This document shows, piece after piece, positions 17,822 through 28,000 of a stretch of DNA of 64,000 nucleotides. The notes under the pieces were generated by a model that ran no database searches, was not told where the DNA came from, and saw only the letters and a list, made by a program, of their open reading frames with translations. The DNA is from Leucobacter sp. PH1c (GTDB lineage: Bacteria; Actinomycetota; Actinomycetes; Actinomycetales; Microbacteriaceae), in the NCBI RefSeq assembly GCF_000633415.1, contig NZ_AYMV01000032.1:21802-85801 (forward strand), read 5' to 3'. The translations under genes were made by a program, and so were the position numbers. Positions within the stretch are counted from its first letter, which is position 1; each line of letters starts with the position of its first letter.

Positions 17822-19999
17822 TCAGAAACCGGGGATCAGCCGGACGAGCTGGTCGATCGCCCAGATCCCGATGAAGGGGGTGACGATGCCGCCGAGGCCG
17901 TACACGGCGAGGTTGCGGCCGAGGAGCTGCGCCGCGCTCGCCGGCCGGTACCGCACGCCGCGGAGCGCGAGCGGCACGAGGAACACGATCACGATCGCGT
18001 TGAAGATGACGGCCGAGAGCACCGCCGAGGCGGGCGAGTGGAGCCCCATGAGGTTCAGCACCTGGAGGCCGGGGAACACCCCCATGAACAGCGCGGGGAT
18101 GATGGCAAAGTACTTCGCGATGTCGTTCGCGATCGAGAAGGTCGTGAGCGCGCCGCGCGTGATGAGCAGCTGCTTCCCGATCGCGACGATGTCGATGAGC
18201 TTCGTCGGGTCCGAGTCGAGGTCGACCATGTTGCCCGCTTCCTTCGCCGCGGAGGTGCCCGTGTTCATCGCGACCCCGACGTCGGCCTGCGCGAGCGCGG
18301 GCGCGTCGTTCGTGCCGTCGCCCGTCATCGCGACGAGCCGGCCGCCCTCCTGCTCGCGCCGGATGTAGGCGAGCTTGTCCTCCGGCGTCGCCTCGGCGAG
18401 GAAGTCGTCGACGCCCGCCTCGCGGGCGATCGCAGCCGCCGTGAGCGGGTTGTCGCCCGTCACCATGACGGTGCGGATCCCCATGGCGCGAAGCTCGCGG
18501 AAGCGCTCGGTGAGCCCCTCCTTCACGACGTCCTTCAGGTGGATCACGCCGAGGACGCGCGCGCCGCCCGCCGCGGACTTCTCCGCGACGACGAGCGGGG
18601 TGCCGCCCGACTCCGAAATGCGCTCGACCACGGCCCGCAGCTCGGCGGACTCCCCCGCAGACAGCGCGCGGCCGGCCGCCTCGAGCCAGGCGGCGACGGC
18701 CGAGCCCGCACCCTTCCGCAGCTCGGTGCCGTCGGGGAGGTCGAGGCCGGACATGCGCGTCTGCGCGGTGAACGGCACGACCACGGCGGCGGGATCCGCC
18801 TCGACGTCGCAGCCCTGCAGGCGGGCGAGGTCGACGATCGACGTGCCCTCCGGCGTGGGGTCCGCGAGCGAGGAGCTCGCCGCCGCGCGCACGAACTCCT
18901 GCTCGCCGACCCCGCCCATCCGCACGAACGCGCTCGCGCGGCGATTGCCGTAGGTGATCGTCCCCGTCTTGTCGAGCAGCAGGGTGGTCACGTCGCCCGC
19001 GGCCTCGACGGCCCGGCCCGACATCGCGAGCACGTTCCGCTGCACGAGGCGGTCCATCCCCGCGATGCCGATCGCCGAGAGCAGCGCGCCGATCGTCGTG
19101 GGGATGAGGCAGACGAGGAGCGCCACGAGCACGGTGATGCTCACGGGCGCCGCCGCGTACGAGGCGATCGGCCCGAGCGTGAGCGCGACCGTCACGAAGA
19201 CGATCGACAGGGCCGCGAGCAGGATGTTCAGCGCGACCTCGTTCGGGGTGCGCTGCCGCGCCGCGCCCTCGACGAGCGCGATCATGCGGTCGACGAACGT
19301 CTCGCCCGGCCGCGCCGTGATGCGCACCACGATCCGGTCGGAGAGCACGCGAGTGCCGCCCGTCACGGCCGAGCGGTCGCCGCCCGATTCGCGGACGACG
19401 GGCGCCGACTCCCCCGTGATCGCCGACTCGTCGACGGAGGCGATGCCCCACACGATGTCGCCGTCGCCCGGGATCGCCTCGCCCGCCGAGACGACGACGA
19501 GGTCGCCGAGCCCGAGCTCCGCGGAGGACACCTCGACGAGCTCGGCGCGCTCGGCCGCGGGATCGGCCGCCGCGTCGTAGCGCTCGATGCGGTGCGCCGC
19601 GGTGCTCGCGCGGGTCTGCCGGAGCGAGTCGGCCTGCGCCTTGCCGCGCCCCTCGGCGATCGACTCGGCGAGGTTCGCGAACAGCACCGTGAGCCAGAGC
19701 CACGCCGCGATAATCGCCGTGAAGGGCGCGGGCACGGGCGAGCCACCCGAGGGCTCTGGGCCGCCGAGGAACGGCTCGGCGACGGCGAGCGCGGTCGTGA
19801 GCACGGCGCCGACCCAGACGATGAGCATGACCGGGTTGCGCCACTGCGCGCGCGGGTGGAGCTTGCGCAGCGCCCCGGGCAGGGCTGCGCGCACCTGCGC
19901 GAGCGTGAGGGTCTTCGGGGCGCGGGCGGCCTTCGCCGCCGCGGCCCGTTCGGCGGCCTGGGCGGCCGCCTCTGCGGGAGTGTGGGTGAGGGTGGACAT
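17822..19999 (-). CDS. kdpB: Potassium-transporting P-type ATPase KdpB
   Basis: This 725-residue P-type ATPase has the phosphorylation site DKTGT at about 343-347 and the actuator loop TGES ending near residue 198. The Ser there corresponds to the site at which E. coli KdpB is inhibited by phosphorylation. [16 protein letters not shown] is the hinge motif. Seven membrane helices are expected. It drives potassium uptake by KdpA using ATP. The Ala-rich 45-residue N-terminus is longer than in E. coli. It lies 3 nt after the kdpA stop. Confidence 0.96.
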   Translation of the reverse strand: MSTLTHTPAEAAAQAAERAAAAKAARAPKTLTLAQVRAALPGALRKLHPRAQWRNPVMLIVWVGAVLTTALAVAEPFLGGPEPSGGSPVPAPFTAIIAAWLWLTVLFANLAESIAEGRGKAQADSLRQTRASTAAHRIERYDAAADPAAERAELVEVSSAELGLGDLVVVSAGEAIPGDGDIVWGIASVDESAITGESAPVVRESGGDRSAVTGGTRVLSDRIVVRITARPGETFVDRMIALVEGAARQRTPNEVALNILLAALSIVFVTVALTLGPIASYAAAPVSITVLVALLVCLIPTTIGALLSAIGIAGMDRLVQRNVLAMSGRAVEAAGDVTTLLLDKTGTITYGNRRASAFVRMGGVGEQEFVRAAASSSLADPTPEGTSIVDLARLQGCDVEADPAAVVVPFTAQTRMSGLDLPDGTELRKGAGSAVAAWLEAAGRALSAGESAELRAVVERISESGGTPLVVAEKSAAGGARVLGVIHLKDVVKEGLTERFRELRAMGIRTVMVTGDNPLTAAAIAREAGVDDFLAEATPEDKLAYIRREQEGGRLVAMTGDGTNDAPALAQADVGVAMNTGTSAAKEAGNMVDLDSDPTKLIDIVAIGKQLLITRGALTTFSIANDIAKYFAIIPALFMGVFPGLQVLNLMGLHSPASAVLSAVIFNAIVIVFLVPLALRGVRYRPASAAQLLGRNLAVYGLGGIVTPFIGIWAIDQLVRLIPGF

Positions 20000-20002
20000 G
20001 GC

Positions 20003-21676
20003 TTAGATCAGCCCTTCCGCTAGGGGTCCCAGCGTGAGAATCGGGAAGAACACGAGGGCCGTGACGAGCACCGCGGTGCCCGCCATGAGCCCGATGAAGA
20101 GCGGGCGGTGCGTCTGCAGCGTGCCCGCGGTCTCGGGCACCGGATCCTGCGCCGCGAGGGCGCCGGCGAGCGCCAGCACGAGCGCGATGGGGAGGAAGCG
20201 GCCGAGCAGCATCGCCACGCCGATCGCGGCGGTGAACCACGGCGTGCTCGCCGTGAGGCCGGCGAACGCGGAGCCGTTGTTGTTCGCGCCCGAGGCGAAG
20301 GCGTAGATCACCTCGGACAGGCCGTGCACGCCGGGGTTCGCGATCGACTCCCCGATCACGCTCTCGCGGATGCCCGGCACGGCGAAGCTCAGTGCGACGC
20401 CCGTGAGCACGAGCAGCGGCATGACGAGGATCGTGAGGCTCGCGAGCTTCATCTCGCGCGGGCCGATCTTCTTGCCGAGGTACTCGGGGGTGCGCCCCAC
20501 AAGGAGGCCGGCGAGGAAGACCGCGATGATCGCGATGACGAGCATCCCGTAGAGGCCGGAGCCGACCCCGCCGGGTGCGATCTCGCCGAGCATCATGTTG
20601 AGCATGGGGACCATGCCGCCGATCGCGGTGTAGGAGTCGTGCATCGAGTTCACGGCGCCCGTCGAGGTGAGCGTGGACGCCGAGCCGAAGAGCGCGGAGC
20701 CGACCACGTCGAAGCGGAGCTCCTTCCCTTCGAGCGCGCCGCCTGCGAGCATCGGCGCCGTGCCACGGCCGGCGAGCTCGAGCGCCGTGAGCGCGGTCGT
20801 CGACAGGAGCGCGAGGAGCGCCATCACGGCGGCCACGGCGCGGCCCTGCCGGCGATCGCCGATCATCGTGCCGAGCGTGCGCGGCAGCGCGAACGGGATG
20901 AGCAGGATCAGGATCACCTGCACGGCGTTCGTCCACGGGGTGGGGTTCTCGAACGGGTGCGAGGAGTTCGCGTTGAAGAAGCCGCCGCCGTTCGTGCCGA
21001 GCAGCTTGATGACCTCCTGCGAGGCGACCGGGCCGCCCGGGATCTGCTGAGCGCCGCCCGCGAGCGTGCCCACCTCGGTGAAGCCCGAGAAGTTCTGCAC
21101 GACGCCGCCCGCGAGGAGCACGAGCGCGCCGAGGACCGAGATGGGGAGGAGGATCCGGAGGCAGCCGCGCACGAGGTCGACCCAGAAGTTGCCGAGCGTG
21201 CCGGAGCGGCGGGCGGCGAAGCCGCGCACGAGCGCGATCGCGACGGCCATCCCCGTCGCGGCCGAGACGAAGTTCTGCACGGCGAGACCGGCGAGCTGCA
21301 CCGTGTAGCCCACGGTCGCCTCGGGCGAGTACGCCTGCCAGTTCGTGTTCGCCACGAAGGAGATGGCCGTGTTGAAGGCGATCCCCTCGGGAACGGGCGG
21401 CAGGCCGAGCGCGTACGGGAGGAGGTGCTGCGTGCGCTGCAGGAGATACAGGAACAGCACGCCGAGCAGCGAGAAGGCGAGCACGGCGCGGAGGTAGGCC
21501 TGCCAGGACTGGCCGGCGCGCGGATCGACCCCGATCACCCGGTAGATGCCGCGCTCCACGGCCCAGTCCTTCCGGCTCGAATAGACGTGCGCCATGTAGT
21601 CGCCGAGCGGGCGGTGCGTGACAACGAGCACGAGGATGACGGTCGCGAGCGTGGCCGCGAATGAGAGCCAGGCCAT
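20003..21676 (-). CDS. kdpA: Potassium-transporting ATPase KdpA subunit
   Basis: This 557-residue channel-like subunit has the superfamily-of-potassium-transporters layout with four pore loops. The clearest are GVAFNT-like [16 protein letters not shown] and [18 protein letters not shown], the Gly-rich filter regions of KdpA. It binds and conducts potassium in the high-affinity Kdp pump. The length is close to that of E. coli KdpA. Its ATG overlaps the kdpF stop by one base (TGATG). Confidence 0.96.
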   Translation of the reverse strand: MAWLSFAATLATVILVLVVTHRPLGDYMAHVYSSRKDWAVERGIYRVIGVDPRAGQSWQAYLRAVLAFSLLGVLFLYLLQRTQHLLPYALGLPPVPEGIAFNTAISFVANTNWQAYSPEATVGYTVQLAGLAVQNFVSAATGMAVAIALVRGFAARRSGTLGNFWVDLVRGCLRILLPISVLGALVLLAGGVVQNFSGFTEVGTLAGGAQQIPGGPVASQEVIKLLGTNGGGFFNANSSHPFENPTPWTNAVQVILILLIPFALPRTLGTMIGDRRQGRAVAAVMALLALLSTTALTALELAGRGTAPMLAGGALEGKELRFDVVGSALFGSASTLTSTGAVNSMHDSYTAIGGMVPMLNMMLGEIAPGGVGSGLYGMLVIAIIAVFLAGLLVGRTPEYLGKKIGPREMKLASLTILVMPLLVLTGVALSFAVPGIRESVIGESIANPGVHGLSEVIYAFASGANNNGSAFAGLTASTPWFTAAIGVAMLLGRFLPIALVLALAGALAAQDPVPETAGTLQTHRPLFIGLMAGTAVLVTALVFFPILTLGPLAEGLI

Positions 21677-21765
21677 CAGAACCGCTCCGGCTTCACGAGG
21701 GCGATGACGAGGAACACGATGGCCGCGAGGCCGAGGGCCGCGGCGAGCGCTTCGAACACGATCAC
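21676..21765 (-). CDS. kdpF: KdpF small stabilising subunit
   Basis: This 29-residue single-helix peptide ([12 protein letters not shown], ending ALVKPERF) has the length and the PERF end of KdpF, which stabilises the KdpFABC complex. The GTG start at 21765 overlaps the stop of a 27-residue peptide just upstream, and its own stop overlaps the kdpA start. The order is therefore kdpF-A-B-C-D-E, all translationally close. Confidence 0.88.
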   Translation of the reverse strand: MIVFEALAAALGLAAIVFLVIALVKPERF

Positions 21766-21845
21766 AGCTTCGCCACCGCCTTCCCGACCACCGCGACGAT
21801 CGCGAAGAGGACGAGCGCGCCGAGGATGTAGACGACGTCGAGCAC
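21762..21845 (-). CDS. 27-residue membrane peptide leading the kdp operon
   Basis: From a GTG at 21845 this frame encodes [20 protein letters not shown] followed by GKAVAKL, a single hydrophobic helix with a basic end. GGAG lies 6 nt upstream of the GTG. The stop TGA overlaps the kdpF GTG (GTGA), the same coupling style as in the rest of the operon. I believe comparable short peptides precede kdpF in other actinobacteria, but I recognise no named family. It may be an extra KdpFABC stabiliser or a leader peptide. Confidence 0.6.
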   Translation of the reverse strand: MLDVVYILGALVLFAIVAVVGKAVAKL

Positions 21846-22026
21846 GAGGAGCTCCGATCAAAGAACGACCGCGGAGCGGCTGCCGCCCGCGGGGCCCCCG
21901 AACGGGGCGCCGCAGCCAGTGCAGCACGGCGCGGGGGTCTGCGCGGCGCCCCCTCACGGGATCCGAACGGCGGGGCGCGATTCGACCCCGAATCCTTACG
22001 GTTTCCTCACGGCCGGGTCCCCGAAC

Positions 22027-22070
22027 GCACGGCGGGGCGGCACCGGAGACCCGGTGCCGCCCCGCCGTGC
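22027..22070 (-). terminator. Strong terminator after the giant LPITG surface gene
   Basis: A perfect 20-bp stem (22027-22046 with 22051-22070) and a 4-nt loop lie 10 nt beyond the stop at 22080. The remaining bases to 21846 hold no gene and presumably contain the kdp promoter. Confidence 0.85.
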
Positions 22071-22079
22071 GCGCGTGCG

Positions 22080-25000
22080 CTACACGCCGCTCCCGCCGCC
22101 CGGTTCGCCCGGTCCGCTCGACTCGGCGGAGCCCGGGCGCTCCTCAGCGTCCGCGCCGCGACGGCGGAGGCGCAGGGCGATGAGCACCGCCCCGACGATC
22201 AGCAGCGCACCGCCGCCGATGAGCCAGCCGACGTTGCCGTCGCCGCCCGTGATCGGCAGCCCGCCCGGCGTGGTGCCCGGCCCGGTCGGCGGCGTCACGG
22301 GCGGTGCGTCGAACTCGTTCACGACCGTGAGGGCCGCGGCGGCCCCGGGCGCGACGGTCACGACGCCGACCGAGGCGTCGCCGCGATTCGGCGTGATCGT
22401 CACGGCAGCTGCGCCGCCGCGCCCGGTCTCGCGCAGCTCGCACTCGGCGCCCGCGATGATCCCGGCGTACTCCGCGGTGAGGCCGTCGCGCAGCGACAGC
22501 TTGCGCTCGGCGCCGCCGGGCACCGCGAGCTCGTGGCGCACGCCATCGCGCTCGAAGACGCAGGCGAGCGCGACCGTGAAGACGCGATCCTCGGCGAGGG
22601 CTGCGCCCGCCCCGGAGATCCGCTTCGTCACCGTGATACCGCCCACCTCATAGGTGTTGATGACCCGGAGCGCGAACGCGTCGCCTGTCGTGATCTCGAA
22701 CGGCCCCGTGATCGGCTCACCCGCGGCGTCGACGATCTCGGAGGAGGTCGCCGCGCCGGTGCGGGTCTCGGCGAGCTCGCAGCGCGCGCCGATCGGGAGG
22801 TCGTCGTAGCTCACGACGAAGCCGGTCTGCGCGCTCACCTCGCGGGCGCCGCCGCCCGGGATCGTGAGCTCCGCGCCGTCGAGCGTGCAGCTGAGGGTCA
22901 CCTCGATCGGCCCCAGTATGCTCCACGCTTCGGCGCCCGCGCCGGCGAACTCCTTCGTGACGACCAGGCCGCCCGACTCGTAGCGGTTCGTCGCGGTGAA
23001 GCGCACGGGCTCGTCCACGGCGCCGACGAGCACGGGCCCGTCGGCGGGATCCGGCACGAGCACGGTGCTCGTCGCGCCGCCCGTCCCCGACTCGGTGACG
23101 GTGCACGCGGCGCCGGCGGGGAGCGTGTCGATCACGATGCGCTCGCCCGCCGCGGCTGCGCGCTTCGTGAGCTCGACGGTGCCCGTGTAGACGGGCGCCC
23201 CGTCGAGCGAGCAGCTCACGGCAAAGCTGAAGACCGTGTCGTCGGCGACCGCCGCGGCCGCGGGGCCCTCGACGAGCTTCTCGATCTCGATCGCGCCGAG
23301 CTCGAACTCGTTCACCAGGACGAGCGCGAGGGGGCGCTCGCCCGCCGGCACCGTGAAGGTCCAGGACCCGTCCGCGTTCGGCTGGAGCGGGGCGCCGCCG
23401 AGGAGGAGCTCCGCGGTCGCACCGCGGGCGTCCCGCTCGGTGAGGGTGCACTCGGCGCCGACGGGCAGGCCGTCGACGAGCCAGGCGGGGCCGTCGGCGC
23501 TGAGCGTGGTCTCCGCCGGGTCGATCGCGAGCGGCTCCCCGAGGAAGGTGCACGAGACCGCCACCGGGAACTCGCCGTAGTCGACGGCCGTGCCCTCCGC
23601 GTCCGTCGCGCCCGCCACCTGCTTCTCGACCGCGAATGCGCCGAGCTCGTAGGTGTTCGTGAGGCGCAGGACGGGCACGGGATCCTCGGCGCGGCCGATC
23701 GTCACGAGGTTGCTCTCGGAGGACGAGGTCTCGCCGTTCGCCCCGCTCCGGTCGCGCACGGTGCACTCGGCACCCCACGGGAACTGCTCGGCAAGCGTCA
23801 CCTGCTGGTTCTTCGGCACGGTGACGAGCACCGGGTCGAGGGTCTGCGCGCCGCCGCCCGAGCCCTCGCGCTCGGGCACCACGCAGACGACCTCGAGTGT
23901 GAACTCGTCGGGGGCGAATGCCGCCCCGGGGCCATCGACGCGCTTCTCGACCGCGAGCGGTCCCGACGCGAGCGCGACGCCCACGCGGATGCCCTCGGTC
24001 GGCAGCACGCTCGCGCGTGCTCCGCCCGAGTCGAGCGTGCTCGCGCCAACCGCGACGGTGTTCCACGCCACGGTGTCGGCGGTCATCCGCTCCGCCTGCG
24101 CGGGCGTGCGCGTCTCGAAGGTGTAGGCCAGGCGCTCACCCGGGGCGAGCGGCTGCGCGGAGAAGTCGAAGACGAGCTTGACATGCCGCACGCTCGCGGG
24201 ATCGACTGCCTCCGTGAGCGGCTGCCAGAAGCCGTCGCACTGCGGCCCGGTGGGCTTCAGGTCGGCGACGCAGGCAGCGGCGTCCGAGCTCGAGAAGAAC
24301 AGCGTCGGGGTCACGTCGTCACGGTAGGCCGCGCCGTCCGGTCCCGTCGCCGTCACGAGCCGGGTGTTGCCCACCCAGCTCGGGGCCCACTCGGAGCCGC
24401 GCGGGAGGAGCACCACGGAGCCCTGATCGCCGACGCGCGGGAGCGAGTCGATCGTCACGACGGTGTCCATCGGCAAGGTGCCCGTGTTCTGGAGCTCCTC
24501 GCGCCAGGTCTCGACGCCGAGCGGCTTCGTGATCGGCACGCAATTGCTCACCGAGTACGCGGGCCCGGCGTCGCCGAACTGGGGCACGCAGCTGCGGCCC
24601 GCGCTCGGGTTCGGCACGTCGGCGAGGCCGAGCTCGGGATCGTTCGCGCGCACGTACTTCTTGCCGCGGAGCGCGCCCTGCTCGGTCGGGTAGACCTCGG
24701 TGCTCGTGCCACAGTCGGGCACGGGGCTGTCCTCGGTGTACTCGAAGTTGCAGCCCGTGAACCACCGCTGCTCGGAGTTCACGAAGAATCGGTTCGTGAG
24801 GGCGTTCTCCGCGCCTGCGAGCACGCCCGGCCGGAACATCATGTTGGCGGTCACGGTGTACACCTCGCCCGGGTAGAGGCTCATCGACTCGGGGAACGTG
24901 AACTTGATCGCGCTCGGCTCGATCGCGGACCCCGCGGGGATCTCCGCCATCAGCTCATCGAGGTAGCTCACCTGCACGAGCGCGGGATCCACCGTGATGG

Positions 25001-28000
25001 GGTGGGCCGTCCCGGCCAGCGGGTTCTCGAGCGTGTAACTGAAGCGCTGCGCGGGATCCATGTCCGGGTCGAAGATGAGCTGCGGCTTCCCGTCCTGCAC
25101 CGGCAGGTAGTCGATGATCACGGGATCGACAATCGCGCGCTCGGTGTTCTCGTGCGGGTCGGCGCTCACCTTGCTCGTGTTCGTCGTCTGCAACTTGAAC
25201 GGGATGACGACGCCGGGATCCTGCGCGCCGACCGGGGTCTTGCGCACGGCGACCTCGATCCCGCCCTCGAGGTAGAACGCCTGATCCGTCGCGTCGTCGG
25301 ATGCGACGAGCGGGAAGCGCTCGTCGGAGCCGGCCACGGGGAACTTCACGTGGCTCTCGGCGTCGGCGTCGACCGTGTTCGTGAACTGGCCGCCGGGCGC
25401 GCGCACCGGCTCGCCCGGGGCGCTCACGGGCGCGGCCGATGAGGGCACCGGCTCGTTCGGATCGGACACGAGGTAGGCCCGGCGCTTCACGTCGAGTGCG
25501 ATCTTCACCTGCGGGTTCGCGGGGTTCTCGAACGCGGCGGCGGCCCCGTCGGCGTCGACGCGCTCGAAGACGAAGCGGATGCCGCGGATGCGGTCGTAGT
25601 CCCCTGCAGGGATGCTCGCGAGAAGCGTCGCCGCCGCGTTGTCGACGCGGCCGCCGGTCACCGCGACGGGCGCCGCGGTGCCGGGCACCCAGCCGTCGCC
25701 GGCGGGCGTGCTCGCATCGGGGGTGAAGTTCAGCCGGTTCGCGCTCTGCGCGTCGAAGTCACCGTAGAGCACCTCCGCGGTCACCCGGTTGATCGGCGCG
25801 GGCACCGCGAGCGAGTCGCCCGAGAAGCCGACGAAGCGGAACGAGTTCCAGAAGCTCGTGGCGGAGGGCGTCCCCGGCGTGCGGTTCTCACCCGAGTCGG
25901 TCACGATCAGGCGGTCGGCGCGCGCGGTTCCGGTCGGGCGCGCGGTGAGCTCCATCCGGATCGGATCCCACTCCTCGGCCGCGTACTCGGGGTCGCTGTC
26001 GAGCCACTCAACCCGCTGGGTGTCGGGGGTGAACTTCTTCGTCGTGGAGACGCCGAGCTCGAAGGTGTCGATCTTGATCTGGGCGCTGCTGCTCTGATCG
26101 ACCGAGTGCTCCTGCTCGAGGCCCGCGAGGTCCGTGACGGTCGCGGTCGTGACGTTCTTCACGGGCGAATCGACGACGCTCACGAGCTTCGCGGGATCGC
26201 TCCGGTGCGTCTTCCGCAGTTGCAGATCGAACTGCACGGCCGCGGAGGCCTGCGAAGCGATCCGGCCCGCGTACTGCACCTCGACCGAGACGATGTCGGC
26301 GAGCTCCGCCGGGGTGAGCGCGGTCGCCTGCGCGGGGGTCACGCCGCCCGTGCCGGTCCGGTCGATCACCGCGCCGCTCGTGTCGCGCAGGACGACGAGG
26401 GTCTGCGCGGGGTCCGCGCCGGGAACGGCGTTCCCGACGGAGACGATCTTGCGGAGCGTGAAGATCTCGAAGGGGCTCCCGGCAGCGGAGCCGGGGTCGA
26501 GGATCGAGAGCCGGTCCACGCGCTGCACGGACTCGTTCGTCGCCGTGATCGTCACCCGGCTCGTCGGGAACGAGGACTCGGGGACGTCGCCCGGCGGGAC
26601 GCCGATCGGTCCGCCGCTCCAGCCCTTCGAGACCGCGACCGCGAGGGGACGCGGCACGATCGTCAGGTCGTCGTCGTCCTGGTCGCGCTCGGTGCCGCCG
26701 CCGGGCTGCGTGCCCGTCGCGCTGCCCCAGTTCCGCACGAGGCCCTCCTGGCCGGGAACGTTGTAGATCTCGGAGGCGATGACCGCGAGGCCCGGGTCGC
26801 TCCGGCGCACGTCGCGGAGCTCCCACTCGAGGTCGAGCTGGCGGTCGCGCCCCGTCGACTTCGTGAGTCCGCTGCCGACGGGCGGCGCGTCGGCCCCCGT
26901 GCGCCCGGCGAGGTTCTCCTCGAAGACCACGCGGACGCCGGTCGCGTCGCGCTGCTCGTCCGAAGTGAGCGGGATGTCGCTCATGGTGCGCGTATAGGGC
27001 AGGCCGGTGGCCTGGCTCGCGGGGACCCAGGCCCCGCCGATCCAGAGTTCGATCGCCGCGATGCGGTCCCAGCCGGAGGTGAAGCCGAGATCCTCCGTGA
27101 CGGCGTGCACCGAGACGAGGTCGAACGCCTCGAAGGTGGTCTGCGCCACCGGATCCGCCGGGCCCGCCTCGGGATCGGCGCCGAGGCGCGTCTCCGCGAG
27201 CGTCATGCTCGTGAGGCTCAGGTTCTCGGTCGACCAGTGGAGGCGTGTGGTCGTGTGGTCGCCCGTGCGCTGCACGAGCTGCGCGGGGTTGCCCGCGTCG
27301 ATCCACTCCTTCGAGAAGAGGTCGTACTCGCCCGGCGTCGGCGCGATGACGGTCACCTCGTCGCAGGCGGCCTCGCTCGTGTCCTCGGCGATCACGGCGC
27401 CGCGGGAGACCGCGGTGCCGGCCGAGGAGGCGCAGTTCGCGAGGTCGAGGGGCTCGGCCCCTTCGGGCCGGCTCTCGTCGAGCGTCGCGGTGAAGTTCGG
27501 GTTGACGTTGAATTCGCCCGCCTCGTGCGGCTCGAAGCCCGGGTCCGGGTTCGTGAAGATGAACTGCAGGCCGCCGATGTGGTCGAGGATCTCCGGGGGG
27601 AGGTCCTGGTTGACAGTGCCCGTGAGGCCGTCGAAGCCCGGCACCACGACCCACGCGCGAAGCGTCGTGTCCCAGTAGCGCACGGTAAGCGTCGCGCCCG
27701 CGGGCACGTCCGTGTGGGTCACGGCACTCGGCGTCACGGCGTCCCAGAATGCGGAGGGAAGCGGCGCGCTCTCGGGGTCGCTCGGATCGCTCAGCTCGGG
27801 ATCGGTCACGACGATCTCCGTCGCCGGCACGTTCGAGCCGGGCTTCACCACGGTCGTGGGCAGCTGGACGAGCACGCCCTCCCCGGCGACGCCCCAGATC
27901 TGATCCGGGGTGATGTGCTTCTCGGTGACGATCTCGAGCGTCTTCTCCTCGAAGGAGACCTCGTCGGTCGCGGTGCCGTGTGCGGGCTCCTCGCCGGCCT

